64,000 nucleotides of DNA, from the NCBI RefSeq assembly GCF_012113595.1, contig NZ_CP050831.1:1736001-1800000 (forward strand). The letters are read 5' to 3'. The translations under genes were made by a program, and so were the position numbers. The notes beneath the pieces are model-generated. The model worked only from the letters and a program-made list of their open reading frames with translations. It made no database searches and was not told the DNA's origin. The stretch is from Bacteroides faecium (GTDB lineage: Bacteria; Bacteroidota; Bacteroidia; Bacteroidales; Bacteroidaceae). Positions 8,609 through 19,200 of this stretch are shown piece by piece; within the stretch, counting starts at the first letter, position 1, and each line of letters opens with the position of its first letter.

Positions 8609-8681
8609 TTAGATAATGATTTCGCGGATTACCCGGTTTTAATTAAATAAAAACCGGGTAATCCGCGAAATCATTATCTAA
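8609..8681. terminator. Bidirectional terminator with 32-bp perfect arms
   Basis: Perfect inverted repeat 8609-8640 / 8650-8681 with a 9-base AT loop (8641-8649). It lies between converging genes. The loop-proximal parts are TTTT on one arm and AAAA on the other. Intrinsic terminators are usually half this size. Confidence 0.8.
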
Positions 8682-8714
8682 ATATATAGCTTCACAATCT
8701 GCTTTAACTTCTCT

Positions 8715-9128
8715 TTATTCTTCTACCTCAAAAGGAACTTTCTGATCTTTCCTGAATACGCTGGATTCAAAAGTAGCAATCAAATCCCCATCCTGATTAG
8801 TGATGTCTACTTGATAACAACCTGTACTCCGACCGATATAACGTTCGCGTGCTTCGGCATAAAGAGTATCGCCCGGTCCGCTGGCACGTACGAAGGTGAT
8901 GGTAGACGAAAGCGAGAAAGCAAGTGTGCCATGTGAGTTGGCAGCCGCAGCCAGTGCAAGGTCTGCCAACGTAAAGATGGCTCCGCCCTGTGTACGGGCT
9001 CCTGCATTCAGATGTTCGGGTTTTATTTCCAACTTGGCTTTGCTGTATCCTTTTCTAACTTCCAGCAGAACTATGCCTGCGTTTTCGGCGAATACGTCAT
9101 TCTTAAAAAACTCTTGTGGGCTCATCAT
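8715..9128 (-). CDS. PaaI-type hotdog acyl-CoA thioesterase
   Basis: A 137-residue single-domain hotdog protein, cytoplasmic, expected to hydrolyse a CoA thioester such as phenylacetyl-CoA or a related acyl-CoA. The family pattern is clear: LNAGARTQGGAIFTLADLA on the central helix with the catalytic aspartate, then FVRASGPGDTLYAEA and the terminal strand DGDLIATFESSVFR. The length is normal. It is monocistronic, with a TATATTTG promoter box at 9173-9180 and the shared terminator downstream. Substrate specificity cannot be read from the sequence. Confidence 0.9.
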   Translation of the reverse strand: MMSPQEFFKNDVFAENAGIVLLEVRKGYSKAKLEIKPEHLNAGARTQGGAIFTLADLALAAAANSHGTLAFSLSSTITFVRASGPGDTLYAEARERYIGRSTGCYQVDITNQDGDLIATFESSVFRKDQKVPFEVEE

Positions 9129-9172
9129 ATTTGTATGTTTGAAAATTCTTATTATTCTTAATAAACGTGCGG

Positions 9173-9180
9173 CAAATATA
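9173..9180 (-). promoter_or_regulatory. -7 promoter box for the thioesterase gene
   Basis: Minus strand reads TATATTTG, an exact TAnnTTTG match, 45 bases before the start codon. Confidence 0.45.
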
Positions 9181-9334
9181 GTTGTTTTTTGCTATACGGT
9201 CTAATAATGTGATATTATAAAATAATCAGACAAGTCTTACATTATTTTATCCGATAGATTGTGGCGTGGACAAAAAATGCCATAAAAACGGATATAATTG
9301 GCATGTTGGAGCTGAAAAATAAAAGCCGCAGATG

Positions 9335-9364
9335 TTGTATTCCAACTTCTTTTAGGTATTTTTG
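9335..9364 (+). promoter_or_regulatory. Promoter of the HTCS regulator gene
   Basis: TTG at 9335-9337, a 19-base gap, then TATTTTTG at 9357-9364: both Bacteroides elements at ideal spacing. It lies inside the longer open frame that begins at 9261, which supports the later start at 9426. Confidence 0.7.
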
Positions 9365-9425
9365 TCTAATCATTGCTTACATGCCAAATCGCGACTTATA
9401 TATAAAATCCTTTAGAGATAATACA

Positions 9426-12400
9426 ATGAATCGACGTAAATTCCTTTTGTTTTTCGCATTAATACTATTATTGTGTCCTTATGCTTATGGACAATATTTC
9501 AAGAAGTTAAATATGAAAGACGGATTATCCAATCCTTCGGTATTGGCAATCTATCAGGATACTTTGGGGCGTATGTGGTTTGGAACAAATGAAGGTGTCA
9601 ATGTATATGATGGCAAACAAATCCGTAAATACAAATCTTATGATGTCATCGACAATCAACTTCCTAAGAAAGAATTTATAAATGGAAGCGTTAATCAAAT
9701 TGTAGGTGATTCACACGGAGATATATTTATGCGTAATAATGGTGCCTTAATAAAATATGATATCCATAAAGAGAGGTTTAAGGAATACCCTTTTGAAATT
9801 GATGCTTTGAATGTGATTCGAGGTGAAGTATGGTGTACTATACGTGACTCTCTGTTCAGATATAATGCTCAGACAGACTCTTTACAATTGTTGCAAAAGT
9901 TAAATACTCCAACAGTTTTGTGTATAGCAGAAATGAAAGATGAAATTTGGTTGGGGACTGCCAAGGGATTGTATAAGATGAAAGAGAATAATATAGAGTG
10001 TGTATTACCTGGTATTGAGATATTTAAGCTGTTTCCAAGTAGTCGGAATGAACTGTGGATTGCATCGCGTATGGAAGGCTTGTATAGAATCGGTGAAGAT
10101 GGGATCTTGCGGAAAGAAATTAATTCGCCAACTCACGTCGTTAGTAAACAGATACGTAGTTTTGTAGAAGACGATATGCAAAATATCTGGTTTGGTACAT
10201 TCGAGGGCTTACAATCTTATAATCCGCATAATGATACCTATTCTGTTTATCTACCTGATTATAATTCGGGCTCTTTGTCACATAAATCAGTGTTTTCTCT
10301 TTGCAAGGATAGGCAGGGGACTATCTGGGTCGGAACTTATTATGGCGGAATTAATTATTTTAACCGGGCAAAGGATGTATTTCACTATTATACATATAAT
10401 CATGCGAACAATAAATGCCTTGATTTTCCTATTGTCGGACAGATGGTTGAAGACAAAGAACATGATCTTTGGGTATGTACGGACGGTGGAGGATTGAATA
10501 AACTGAATAGAAAAAACGGGACTTTTACCTATTATACAGCCGCGGATAAGAATTCGATTTTGCATGATAATGTGAAGACAATTGCATATGATGAAAAGCG
10601 TGACCACATTTATATAGGCACATATACAGGGGGGATAAGCCGATATGACAAACAGAGCAAGCGTTTCTATAACTACCTGACTGAATCTGAGAAAACCGGT
10701 TATGGACCAGGCAAGATCATTTTCTATTCTTTAATTAAAGATGACTGGCTCTATGTATCCGCCCGTAACGGCTTTTGGCGTCTGAACCTGAGTACGGGTA
10801 AGTTCCAGTTAATCAACAAGCAAAAACATTTTCTTACGTTTGAGATAGATTCACATGGATATATTTGGTTGGCTACTAACTTCTCGCTATATAGAATGCC
10901 TGTCGACAAGTGGGACCAGTTGGAACGTGTACAATTGGGCACCTCTTCCAACCGCAAAGCTAGAATAACCAGAATTCTGGAGACTTCGGATAATACGATA
11001 TATGTATCAACCTTGGGAAATGGGGTATTTTCTTATAATTATGATGAAAAGACATGGAACCATTATACAACGAAACAGAATAATCTGTTGAGTGACTTCT
11101 GTTATAATCTCGTAGAGACTCCTTTAAATAATATACTGATAACTAATGACGAAGGTATATCCATCTATTCTCCTATTGAAAATGGGGTATATTCCATAGA
11201 ATTGGGGCTTAAAGGTGGAATCTCTGCAGTGGCAGATGGCTGTGGAGTATATGTGACTGATGACGAGTTGATTTATGTAGGTGGTGTGGATGGAATGATT
11301 TCTTTTAGAGAAGATGATTTATATTTGGAAAGTAAGAAATCCGCGGAATTCTATTTCTCTGATCTTTATATAAACAATATGAAGGTATATCCGGAAGACA
11401 AGACTGGCATATTAACGCAATCTTTACCTTTTACTAATCATTTGGATTTGTCATTCAAGCAGAATAATCTGGCAATAGACTTCTTTAACTCCAGTTCTGT
11501 AGAATTGGAGAAGAATATCAGGTATCAGTACAAACTGGATGGTTTTGATGAGGAATGGGTATCTGCCAGTCAGATGCGTGTGGGATATACGAATCTTGCT
11601 CCCGGTGAGTATGTTCTGAGAGTGCGTGAATTGGGAAACAAACAGAATAACGAAAGATACAGTGAAATAGCACTTGGCATTACCATACATTGTCCTTGGT
11701 TCACTACGGTTTGGGCTTTTTTATTGTATTTCATAGTAGTGGCGAGTATTATTTACGGTTTCTGGAGAGTACGGACGACCCGTAAAGCACTAGCTGTTTC
11801 TTTGGCTAAAGAGAAAGACGAAAAAGAACGGATAGAAGAGGTAAATAAGATGAAACTTCGTTTCTTTACAAACATTTCTCATGAGTTCCGCACCCCTTTA
11901 ACTTTGATTATTGGTCAGATAGATATTTTGTTGCAGTTGGAGAAACTTTCTCCTTCTATTTGCAGGCGATTACAGCGTGTACATAGAAATGCAATGAATC
12001 TGCGGTACTTGATTACAGAGTTATTGGACTTCAGGAAACACGAACAGGGGTTTATGAAATTAAAAGTAGATTGTTTGGACGTGGTTGAATTCGTGGAAGA
12101 TATTTATTGTTCATTTGCGGAACTTGCCCGAAAGAGACATATAACCTATACATTTGAGCATGCGGCGGAAAAGATTGATATGTGGTTTGATCCTGTGCAA
12201 ATGCAAAAAGTAATATTTAATTTATTATCAAATGCGTTCAAATATACCCCGGATGGGAAAAGTATAAAAGTCTCGATAAAAAAACAACAACGGATGATTG
12301 AATTAGCTGTTCAGGATACAGGTTGTGGTATTCCTCAAGAGGCTTTGATAAAGATATTTGAACGTTTCTATCAGGTGGATGAGTCTTCGCCCGAAGGACT

Positions 12401-13457
12401 TTTGGGTAGCGGTATCGGACTGGCGCTTACGAAAGGAATTGTAGAGTCCCATAAGGGAGAAATTAAGGTGGAAAGTGCTTTGGGTGAGGGAAGTATCTTT
12501 AAGATACAGTTGCTTATGGGGAATAATCATTTTACACGGGAAGAACTGGAGCATGAGAAAGTGGTAATACCTGTCCTGCCGGAGTGGAAAGAAATGATAG
12601 CTAATGAAGAAGTATTGGCTGATAAGAGTTTAGATCCTATTGAGGTAACGGAAAGTAAGAAGGATGATGAAGATGGAGAATCCGGTGGAAAGCCTTGTAT
12701 ATTAATTGTGGAGGACGACGAGGATGTATTGGATATGTTGGAAAATATTTTCTCTCTGTCTTATAAAGTTTATAAAGCTACAAATGGACAGATGGGATTT
12801 GAGATGGCACAACAACTGCATCCGGATATTGTGGTTAGCGATGTAATGATGCCGGTTATGTCGGGAAAGGAAATGTGTTATAAAATAAAGAATTGCCTGG
12901 AACTGGCATATATTCCGGTTGTCCTGCTTACGGCCCAGTCTTCGGTGGACTATGAAATAGAGGGATATGTGTTTGGCGCGGATGATTATGTGACCAAACC
13001 TTTTGATATTAAGTTGCTGCTGGCCCGCTGTGCCGGTTTGCTGAAGAATAGACAGCAAAGACTGAAATCATTAAGTCGGCTGGAAACAACCGAAACGCAG
13101 GATATTCGCGTATTGAATATCTTGGATCAGAAACTGTTGGATAATGCAGTCGAGATTATCAGGCAGAATTTTGATAATCCTGATTTTGATATGAATGTTC
13201 TTGCTGCCAGATTGGGTATGGGACGGAGCAAAATGTTTTCCCGTTTAAAAGAAGTGCTTGGGCTTACTCCCAACGAGTTTACGCTGAAGTTGAAATTGGA
13301 GGAAGCTTTACGTATGCTGCAGGAAGAACCTCAGTATAATGTTTCAGAGATTTCGTATAAGTTGGGGTTCACGTCTCCTCGATATTTTAGCCGTTGTTTT
13401 AAAAGTTTCTATGGAGTTTCTCCTCAGAATTATCGGAGGGAACCGACAAAAGAATAG
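9426..13457 (+). CDS. Hybrid two-component system regulator (HTCS) of the utilisation locus
   Basis: One-protein sensor and transcription factor of 1343 residues. In order it has a signal peptide (to about 22), a periplasmic Reg_prop double beta-propeller with repeated WFGT, IWVGT and LWVCT motifs (about 25-690), and a Y_Y_Y domain. A transmembrane helix (about 759-780) follows. The HisKA domain carries His819 in NISHEFRTPL. The HATPase has NAFKYTP and DTGCGIP. The receiver has phospho-acceptor Asp1139 in SDVMMP, and an AraC helix-turn-helix ends the protein (about 1255-1338). The start is set by the signal peptide and the promoter at 9335. HTCS proteins bind oligosaccharides from the target glycan and switch on neighbouring susC/susD operons. 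The location beside GH88, sulfatase and PL8 genes suggests a uronic-acid glycan ligand. Confidence 0.95.
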   Translation: MNRRKFLLFFALILLLCPYAYGQYFKKLNMKDGLSNPSVLAIYQDTLGRMWFGTNEGVNVYDGKQIRKYKSYDVIDNQLPKKEFINGSVNQIVGDSHGDIFMRNNGALIKYDIHKERFKEYPFEIDALNVIRGEVWCTIRDSLFRYNAQTDSLQLLQKLNTPTVLCIAEMKDEIWLGTAKGLYKMKENNIECVLPGIEIFKLFPSSRNELWIASRMEGLYRIGEDGILRKEINSPTHVVSKQIRSFVEDDMQNIWFGTFEGLQSYNPHNDTYSVYLPDYNSGSLSHKSVFSLCKDRQGTIWVGTYYGGINYFNRAKDVFHYYTYNHANNKCLDFPIVGQMVEDKEHDLWVCTDGGGLNKLNRKNGTFTYYTAADKNSILHDNVKTIAYDEKRDHIYIGTYTGGISRYDKQSKRFYNYLTESEKTGYGPGKIIFYSLIKDDWLYVSARNGFWRLNLSTGKFQLINKQKHFLTFEIDSHGYIWLATNFSLYRMPVDKWDQLERVQLGTSSNRKARITRILETSDNTIYVSTLGNGVFSYNYDEKTWNHYTTKQNNLLSDFCYNLVETPLNNILITNDEGISIYSPIENGVYSIELGLKGGISAVADGCGVYVTDDELIYVGGVDGMISFREDDLYLESKKSAEFYFSDLYINNMKVYPEDKTGILTQSLPFTNHLDLSFKQNNLAIDFFNSSSVELEKNIRYQYKLDGFDEEWVSASQMRVGYTNLAPGEYVLRVRELGNKQNNERYSEIALGITIHCPWFTTVWAFLLYFIVVASIIYGFWRVRTTRKALAVSLAKEKDEKERIEEVNKMKLRFFTNISHEFRTPLTLIIGQIDILLQLEKLSPSICRRLQRVHRNAMNLRYLITELLDFRKHEQGFMKLKVDCLDVVEFVEDIYCSFAELARKRHITYTFEHAAEKIDMWFDPVQMQKVIFNLLSNAFKYTPDGKSIKVSIKKQQRMIELAVQDTGCGIPQEALIKIFERFYQVDESSPEGLLGSGIGLALTKGIVESHKGEIKVESALGEGSIFKIQLLMGNNHFTREELEHEKVVIPVLPEWKEMIANEEVLADKSLDPIEVTESKKDDEDGESGGKPCILIVEDDEDVLDMLENIFSLSYKVYKATNGQMGFEMAQQLHPDIVVSDVMMPVMSGKEMCYKIKNCLELAYIPVVLLTAQSSVDYEIEGYVFGADDYVTKPFDIKLLLARCAGLLKNRQQRLKSLSRLETTETQDIRVLNILDQKLLDNAVEIIRQNFDNPDFDMNVLAARLGMGRSKMFSRLKEVLGLTPNEFTLKLKLEEALRMLQEEPQYNVSEISYKLGFTSPRYFSRCFKSFYGVSPQNYRREPTKE

Positions 13458-13680
13458 AGTTATGTGGTATCTGATAAAAGTAAATTCAATATATTTTGGT
13501 TTGAAAGGGTGCTGGTATAGTCCGAAAACCGGCATTTATTGTATGCTGGATAGGTAAGGGCTCTATTCGGATAAGAGTTTCCGGACATGTCTGAAATTTA
13601 GTGTTTTATTTGCACCATGAAGTCGGAATGACAGTAATGAGAAATGGTAAAACACAATTTGAATTTTAAATCAGAATAGT

Positions 13681-16068
13681 ATGTTAAGAAAAATGCTGTG
13701 TAAAGCTGTGGCTTTGTTGTTTGGGTGTATTCCTTTTACTGAGGTAGTGGCTCAGCAATATAATTGGGACACACCGCCCTATGCAGAAGATTATGCTTTT
13801 ATTACCAATGATGGTGCTTGGTGCTGGTTCTCGGATCCCAGAGCTATTTACGTAAATAATAAGATGATTGGAGGGTTTGTGGATAAGGAAGGGAGTATAT
13901 GGGCTTTCAGTTATGACCCGACTACTCAGGGCAGGAAACAATACAAGCTGTATGATAAGTTGAATTATGATGATCACGCCAATCCGTCGGTAATGGAACT
14001 TCCGGATCATCGTGTGGTAATCTTCTTCTCCGCTCATGGAGGCACAAAGAATTCTCCTATTTATTACGCGATAACTGAAAAGCCTGCCGACATTTCTTCA
14101 TGGGGTGAGGTACAGTCTATTAATCCGAAGATGGAAGGAAAATTGGGGGTTTGTTATTCAAATCCGGCTATGTTGTCCGATGAGAATAACCGTACTTATC
14201 TCTTCTTCCGCGGAAGGAATTTTAAACCGACTTTTGTTTCAACTGATGATTTCAAAGAGTGGTCTGACCCTCAGACAATTGTTGTGAATGACCCCGATTA
14301 TGGACCGGAGGGACGTCCTTATATGAAAGTGACAACTAATCATAAGAATAAGATATTCTTTGCTTTCACAGATGCTCACCCTCGTGACAGGGCAACTAAC
14401 TCTATCTACTTTATGATGTATAAAGATGGAAAATTATGTGGAGCTGACGGGCGTGTTATTTCAGAAAGCATGCAGCAGGCAGTATGTCCGCATATGACAG
14501 ACTTAGTGTATGATGCGACTAAAACTTTTGATAAAGCCTGGATATGGGACGTCGCTTATGATAAAGACGAGAATCCCGTATTGGTGTATGCCCGGTTTAG
14601 CGAGATTGATGGTGAACATTCGTATTGGTATGCCCGATGGACTGGGAAGAAATGGGAAAATACTTTGATTACCAAGGCCGGCCTATGGTTTCAGAGGAAT
14701 GATTATAACAATAAGGGAAAAATAGAGAGGGAAAATAACTACTCAGGCGGAGTTTATTTGGATCATAACAATCCTTCTATTGTATACACATCCCGTCCGG
14801 TTAATAATGTGTTTGAGATAGAAAGATGGACTTTTACCGGAAAAGGAAAGAATAAATGGCAGACGGAGGCGGTTACTAAAGACTCGGAACGGGATAATGT
14901 ACGTCCTTTCGTCGTTCGTAATTATGCGGAGGGACAACCGAATGTGCTGTGGATGTATAACTATAAATATCCCGGATTCAGAAGTTATGATTCTGCAATT
15001 CGTGTGAATCAGAAAGCAAAAGGTTATGACAGTTCCTTGAAAAAAGATGCGATAAAGGAAGTTGCTTCAAAGGTAGCCGACTGGCAACTTCGGGATTATC
15101 TGGGCAATCCGTTTAAGAGTGGAGTGGCTCGTGGATGGAGAAACGGGGTATTGTATAACGGAATGTTTGACTGGGCTGAATTGAGTGGAGATAAGAAGTA
15201 TTTTAAATACCTGAAAACCATTTTTGAGAAGGAATATTGGCAATTGGGGAACAGGATGTATAATGCTGATGATATTTGTGTGGGACAGGCTTATCTGGAC
15301 ATGTATGTAAAGTACGGGCAAAAAGATATGTTGATTCCTACGCAGGCTCGTGCAGAGTGGGTGATAAGCCACCAACCGGATAAGAATATAGACATCACAA
15401 AAGGCAAAAGTGACCGTTGGTGGTGGTGTGATGCTTTGTATATGGCTCCACCGGTTTACTCACGGTTATATGCGATAACCGGCAACAAGGCATTTATGCA
15501 GTTTGCGGATAAGGAATTCAAAGCTACTTATGAGCATCTGTATGACAAAGAGGAAAGATTGTTCTATCGTGATGCGAAGTACTTTGATATGAAAGAGGCA
15601 AATGGCCGGAAAGTCTTTTGGGGACGAGGAAATGGTTGGATTATGGGAGGTTTGGTCGAACTACTGAAAACTTTGCCGGAGAATGATAAGAAGTACCGTC
15701 CTTTCTATGTGAAGTTATTCTGTGAAATGAGTGAAAGAATCGCAGAACTTCAATGTGAAGATGGTTTTTGGAGAGCAAGCATGCTGGATACTCAGACATA
15801 TGCTGATCCTGAGACAAGTGGCACCGGATTGATGGTTTATGCATTAGCTTATGGTATCAATCAGGGATATTTATCCAAAGATAAGTTCTTGCCGGCAGTT
15901 ACTAAAGGATGGCAGGCACTTGTAGCGTCAGTGGATACGGAAGGTAAACTTTGCTGGGTACAACCTGTGGGGCAGGCTCCAAAGAAGATAGAGAAGAAGT
16001 CTAATCTGGTATATGGTACCGGAGGATTTTTGCAGGCAGCCTGTGAGGTTTATAGACTATCTGATTAA
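13681..16068 (+). CDS. BNR_4 propeller fused to GH105 unsaturated uronyl hydrolase
   Basis: A 795-residue exported protein (signal to about AQQ25) with two catalytic-looking modules. Residues 30-430 match BNR_4, the seven-bladed propeller found in several polysaccharide lyase families: WCWFSDPRAIYVNNKMIGGF, DDHANPSV (His99), FFSAHGG (His119), KPADISSWGE and GVCYSNP. Residues 460-795 are GH105, the (alpha/alpha)6 barrel that removes delta-4,5-unsaturated uronic acids. It carries Asp584 in WWCDALYMAPP, the position of the general acid/base in YteR, and the later WGRGNGW. No frameshift separates them. It could make and then remove the unsaturated end within one polypeptide. Whether the BNR_4 part is an active lyase or only a binding module is not decidable here. 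Confidence 0.85.
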   Translation: MLRKMLCKAVALLFGCIPFTEVVAQQYNWDTPPYAEDYAFITNDGAWCWFSDPRAIYVNNKMIGGFVDKEGSIWAFSYDPTTQGRKQYKLYDKLNYDDHANPSVMELPDHRVVIFFSAHGGTKNSPIYYAITEKPADISSWGEVQSINPKMEGKLGVCYSNPAMLSDENNRTYLFFRGRNFKPTFVSTDDFKEWSDPQTIVVNDPDYGPEGRPYMKVTTNHKNKIFFAFTDAHPRDRATNSIYFMMYKDGKLCGADGRVISESMQQAVCPHMTDLVYDATKTFDKAWIWDVAYDKDENPVLVYARFSEIDGEHSYWYARWTGKKWENTLITKAGLWFQRNDYNNKGKIERENNYSGGVYLDHNNPSIVYTSRPVNNVFEIERWTFTGKGKNKWQTEAVTKDSERDNVRPFVVRNYAEGQPNVLWMYNYKYPGFRSYDSAIRVNQKAKGYDSSLKKDAIKEVASKVADWQLRDYLGNPFKSGVARGWRNGVLYNGMFDWAELSGDKKYFKYLKTIFEKEYWQLGNRMYNADDICVGQAYLDMYVKYGQKDMLIPTQARAEWVISHQPDKNIDITKGKSDRWWWCDALYMAPPVYSRLYAITGNKAFMQFADKEFKATYEHLYDKEERLFYRDAKYFDMKEANGRKVFWGRGNGWIMGGLVELLKTLPENDKKYRPFYVKLFCEMSERIAELQCEDGFWRASMLDTQTYADPETSGTGLMVYALAYGINQGYLSKDKFLPAVTKGWQALVASVDTEGKLCWVQPVGQAPKKIEKKSNLVYGTGGFLQAACEVYRLSD

Positions 16069-16195
16069 AATTATACTGCGATTGGAACGATGCGAACCGG
16101 ACACGAAAAGTCCTAAAGGTGACACATTCTGTCCGAAGTACAATTCATGCGTTTATTTACTACTTGTAGGGGCAGGAGTGATGTCTGTTCTTGTA

Positions 16196-16203
16196 TAAGT
16201 TTG
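16196..16203 (+). promoter_or_regulatory. -7 promoter box before the first susC
   Basis: TAAGTTTG fits TAnnTTTG, 70 bases before the SusC start, with no TTG -33 element at normal spacing. A missing -33 box is consistent with activator dependence, here on the HTCS. Confidence 0.5.
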
Positions 16204-16272
16204 CATCGTTCATTAAAAGTTTAGTGGATATTCTAAGAAATTCAATTAAAATCTAAAGTTAACTCTTTTGGT

Positions 16273-19200
16273 ATGAGAAACAAAATCTGGTTATTAACAT
16301 TGGTTTTATTGGTCGTGCATTTTGGTGAGGCGTTGGGAAATGACAATGATTCCCGCTCAACAACCGCTATGCAGCAGACAAGGGAGAAAAAGGTGGTGTC
16401 AGGTGTGGTGTCCGATGATATGGGACCCATCATTGGTGCTACTGTGTTTGTAAAAGGAACCCAGACAGGAGTGGCTACTAATTTAAATGGAGAATTTAAA
16501 TTGGCTGTTCCGGTGGGAGCTACAATTGTTGTATCATTTATCGGTTACGCTGACAAAGAAATTGTCTACAAGGGAGAGTCTAAACTTGATGTCTCTTTAA
16601 GTGAAAATGCGACGGAACTGGAAGAGGTACAGGTGATTGCCTATGGTGCAACCAAAAAGGTGACAATTACAGGAGCTATTTCTTCCATTGGTACAAGTGA
16701 TATTCTAAAAACTCCGTCCGGTAGCATTACTAATGCGTTAGCCGGGAAGATTACAGGATTGTCCAGTGTGCAGTCGACCGGGCAACCGGGAGCGGATGAT
16801 GCCACGCTATATGTACGTGGGGTCGGTTCTTTGACGGAAGGGCTTTCCAGTCCTTTGATATTAGTGGATGGAGTAGAACGTTCGTTCTCTCAATTGGATC
16901 CTAATGAAATAGATGACATCACAGTCCTGAAGGATGCTTCTGCTACAGCAGTATTTGGAGTACGTGGTGCGAATGGTGTTATTTTAGTTACCACCAAGCG
17001 CGGGCAACAGGGTAAAGCTCAAATTAGTTTTTCTACTTCTTATGCCCTGCAGATGCCGATGCGTATCCCGGAATTCGCCAATAGTTACGAGTATGCGTCG
17101 ACTTATAACCAGGCACAGATAGCCGACGGAGTGCCGGAGGAGTCCTTGGTGTTTAAACCCGAAATTATTGAAGCGTTTCGTACGCGCAGTAATCCCTTGG
17201 CGTATCCGGATACGGACTGGGCTAATATGTTGATAAAGAATACAGCCCTGCAGACCCAGCATAACTTTACTATATCCGGTGGTTCTGATGTAGTCCGTTA
17301 TTTTGCATCGTTAGGTGTGTTTACTCAAGACGGTTTATTCAATACATTTTCTAATGCTGCGGGATATGATGGTAATTTCAGCTATAACCGCTATAACTAT
17401 CGTGTAAACTTGGATATTGATGTGACCAAAACCACTACTATGAAGATAAACCTTGGGGGACGTCTGAATGATAAGTCGATGCCGAACTATGATAACGGTA
17501 GCTCGAAGACTATTGAATATCTCTTCCGTGATATTTATGAAGCGGTTCCTTTTGCAGGTGTCGGAGTAGTGGATGGTAAATACATACAGGTGGACGAACG
17601 TACATTTTCTAATGTGGGGAGTGGCGTTATTGATGCCATGAAGAACTTTTATGGGAAAGGATATACCACTTCAAGCGGAAATACGATGAATTTTGACTTT
17701 GCGCTGGAACAAAAACTGGATGTTCTGACGAAAGGGTTGAAGGCGCATGTGAAGGGATCATATAATAGTGGTATTACTCAGACCAAAATCCGTAAAGGAA
17801 CTGGTGACAGATATCAAGCTATCATAAATGAAGACAATAATGTTGTTTTAAAGAAGATGGATGAAAAGACGACATTGGCGTATGATGAGGAGTTCGGTAA
17901 GTCAAGAGACTGGTATATAGAAGCCGCCCTGAATTATAAACGTGATTTCGGATTACACCATGTAACGGCTTTGGCCATGTATAATCAATCGATGAAATAC
18001 TATCCGAAAGGAAACTGGCCGGGCATCCCTCGTGCTTATATCGGATTTGTAGGGAGAGCAACTTATGATTACAATACCCGTTATTTATTTGATTTCAGTG
18101 TGGGATATAATGGTTCGGAAAACTTTGCGGAAGGAAAACGCTTCGGAGTTTTCCCAGCAGGTTCGTTGGGTTGGATTCTTTCGGAAGAAAAGTTTATGAA
18201 GCCTTTGAAGCCATATGTGAGCTATATGAAATTCCGTGCCTCGCTGGGTGTTGTCGGTAATGACCGTACGAGTGATGACTCCCGTTTCCTTTATCTGCCG
18301 GATGCTTATAAATTGAGTGACGGTAGTTACAGTTTTGGAATTAACACTTCTCAAAAGGTGTCCGGGGCTTCTGAAGCAAAGAAAGGAAATCCGAATGTAA
18401 CTTGGGAAACTGCGACTAAGCAAAATTATGGGTTGGACCTTTACTTTTTTAATGACCGTTTGAAAACTACCTTTGATTACTTTGTAGAACACCGCAGTGA
18501 TATTCTGACCAGCCGTAAGGTTACTCCCGGTTATCTGGCAGTTGTCTTGCCTACGGCAAATATCGGCAAGGTAGACAATAAAGGTTACGAAATAAGCGTG
18601 AAATGGAGTGATCGCTTGAATAAGGATTTTCATTATAACATAGGTTTTAACTTGTCGTATGCCAAGAATACGATTGTTTATATGGATGAAATGCGTTATC
18701 CATACGAATATATGCAGCGTACAGGGCGACCGGTAGGACAGAATTTCGGTTTAAAATATGACGGCTTCTTTACAGAAGAGGAAGCTGCTAATTATTTGGC
18801 AGAGAAAGGGAATACCATTCCCGATCATGGAGCCGGTTTTGCTCCGAAACCGGGAGATGTGAAGTATAAAGACCTGAATGGAGATAAGGTTATAGATGAT
18901 AAGGATGTAACGGCAATCGGCTATCCTGTTTATCCGTTGCTGACTGGCGGTATCAACTTGGGCTTTTCATATAAAGGTTTTGATTTTAGCATGACTTGGG
19001 CCGGTGCTGCGAAAACCTCGCGTTTTCTATCCGGAAGCTATCGCGAACCTTTCGGACCATTGAACAGCAAATCACTGATGAAGTATATGATTGATGAGGC
19101 TTGGACCCCCGAAAAGGGGGATGCCGCCCTGGCGCCGGCAATCTCGTTCACAAGCAAGGCCAACAATTATAAAAACTCAGATTTGTGGTTGCGTGACGCT

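Noticed and set aside
9261..9425. Longer N-terminus for the HTCS regulator starting at 9261
   Set aside because: The extra 55 codons contain a good promoter (9335-9364) and precede the signal peptide that begins at 9426.
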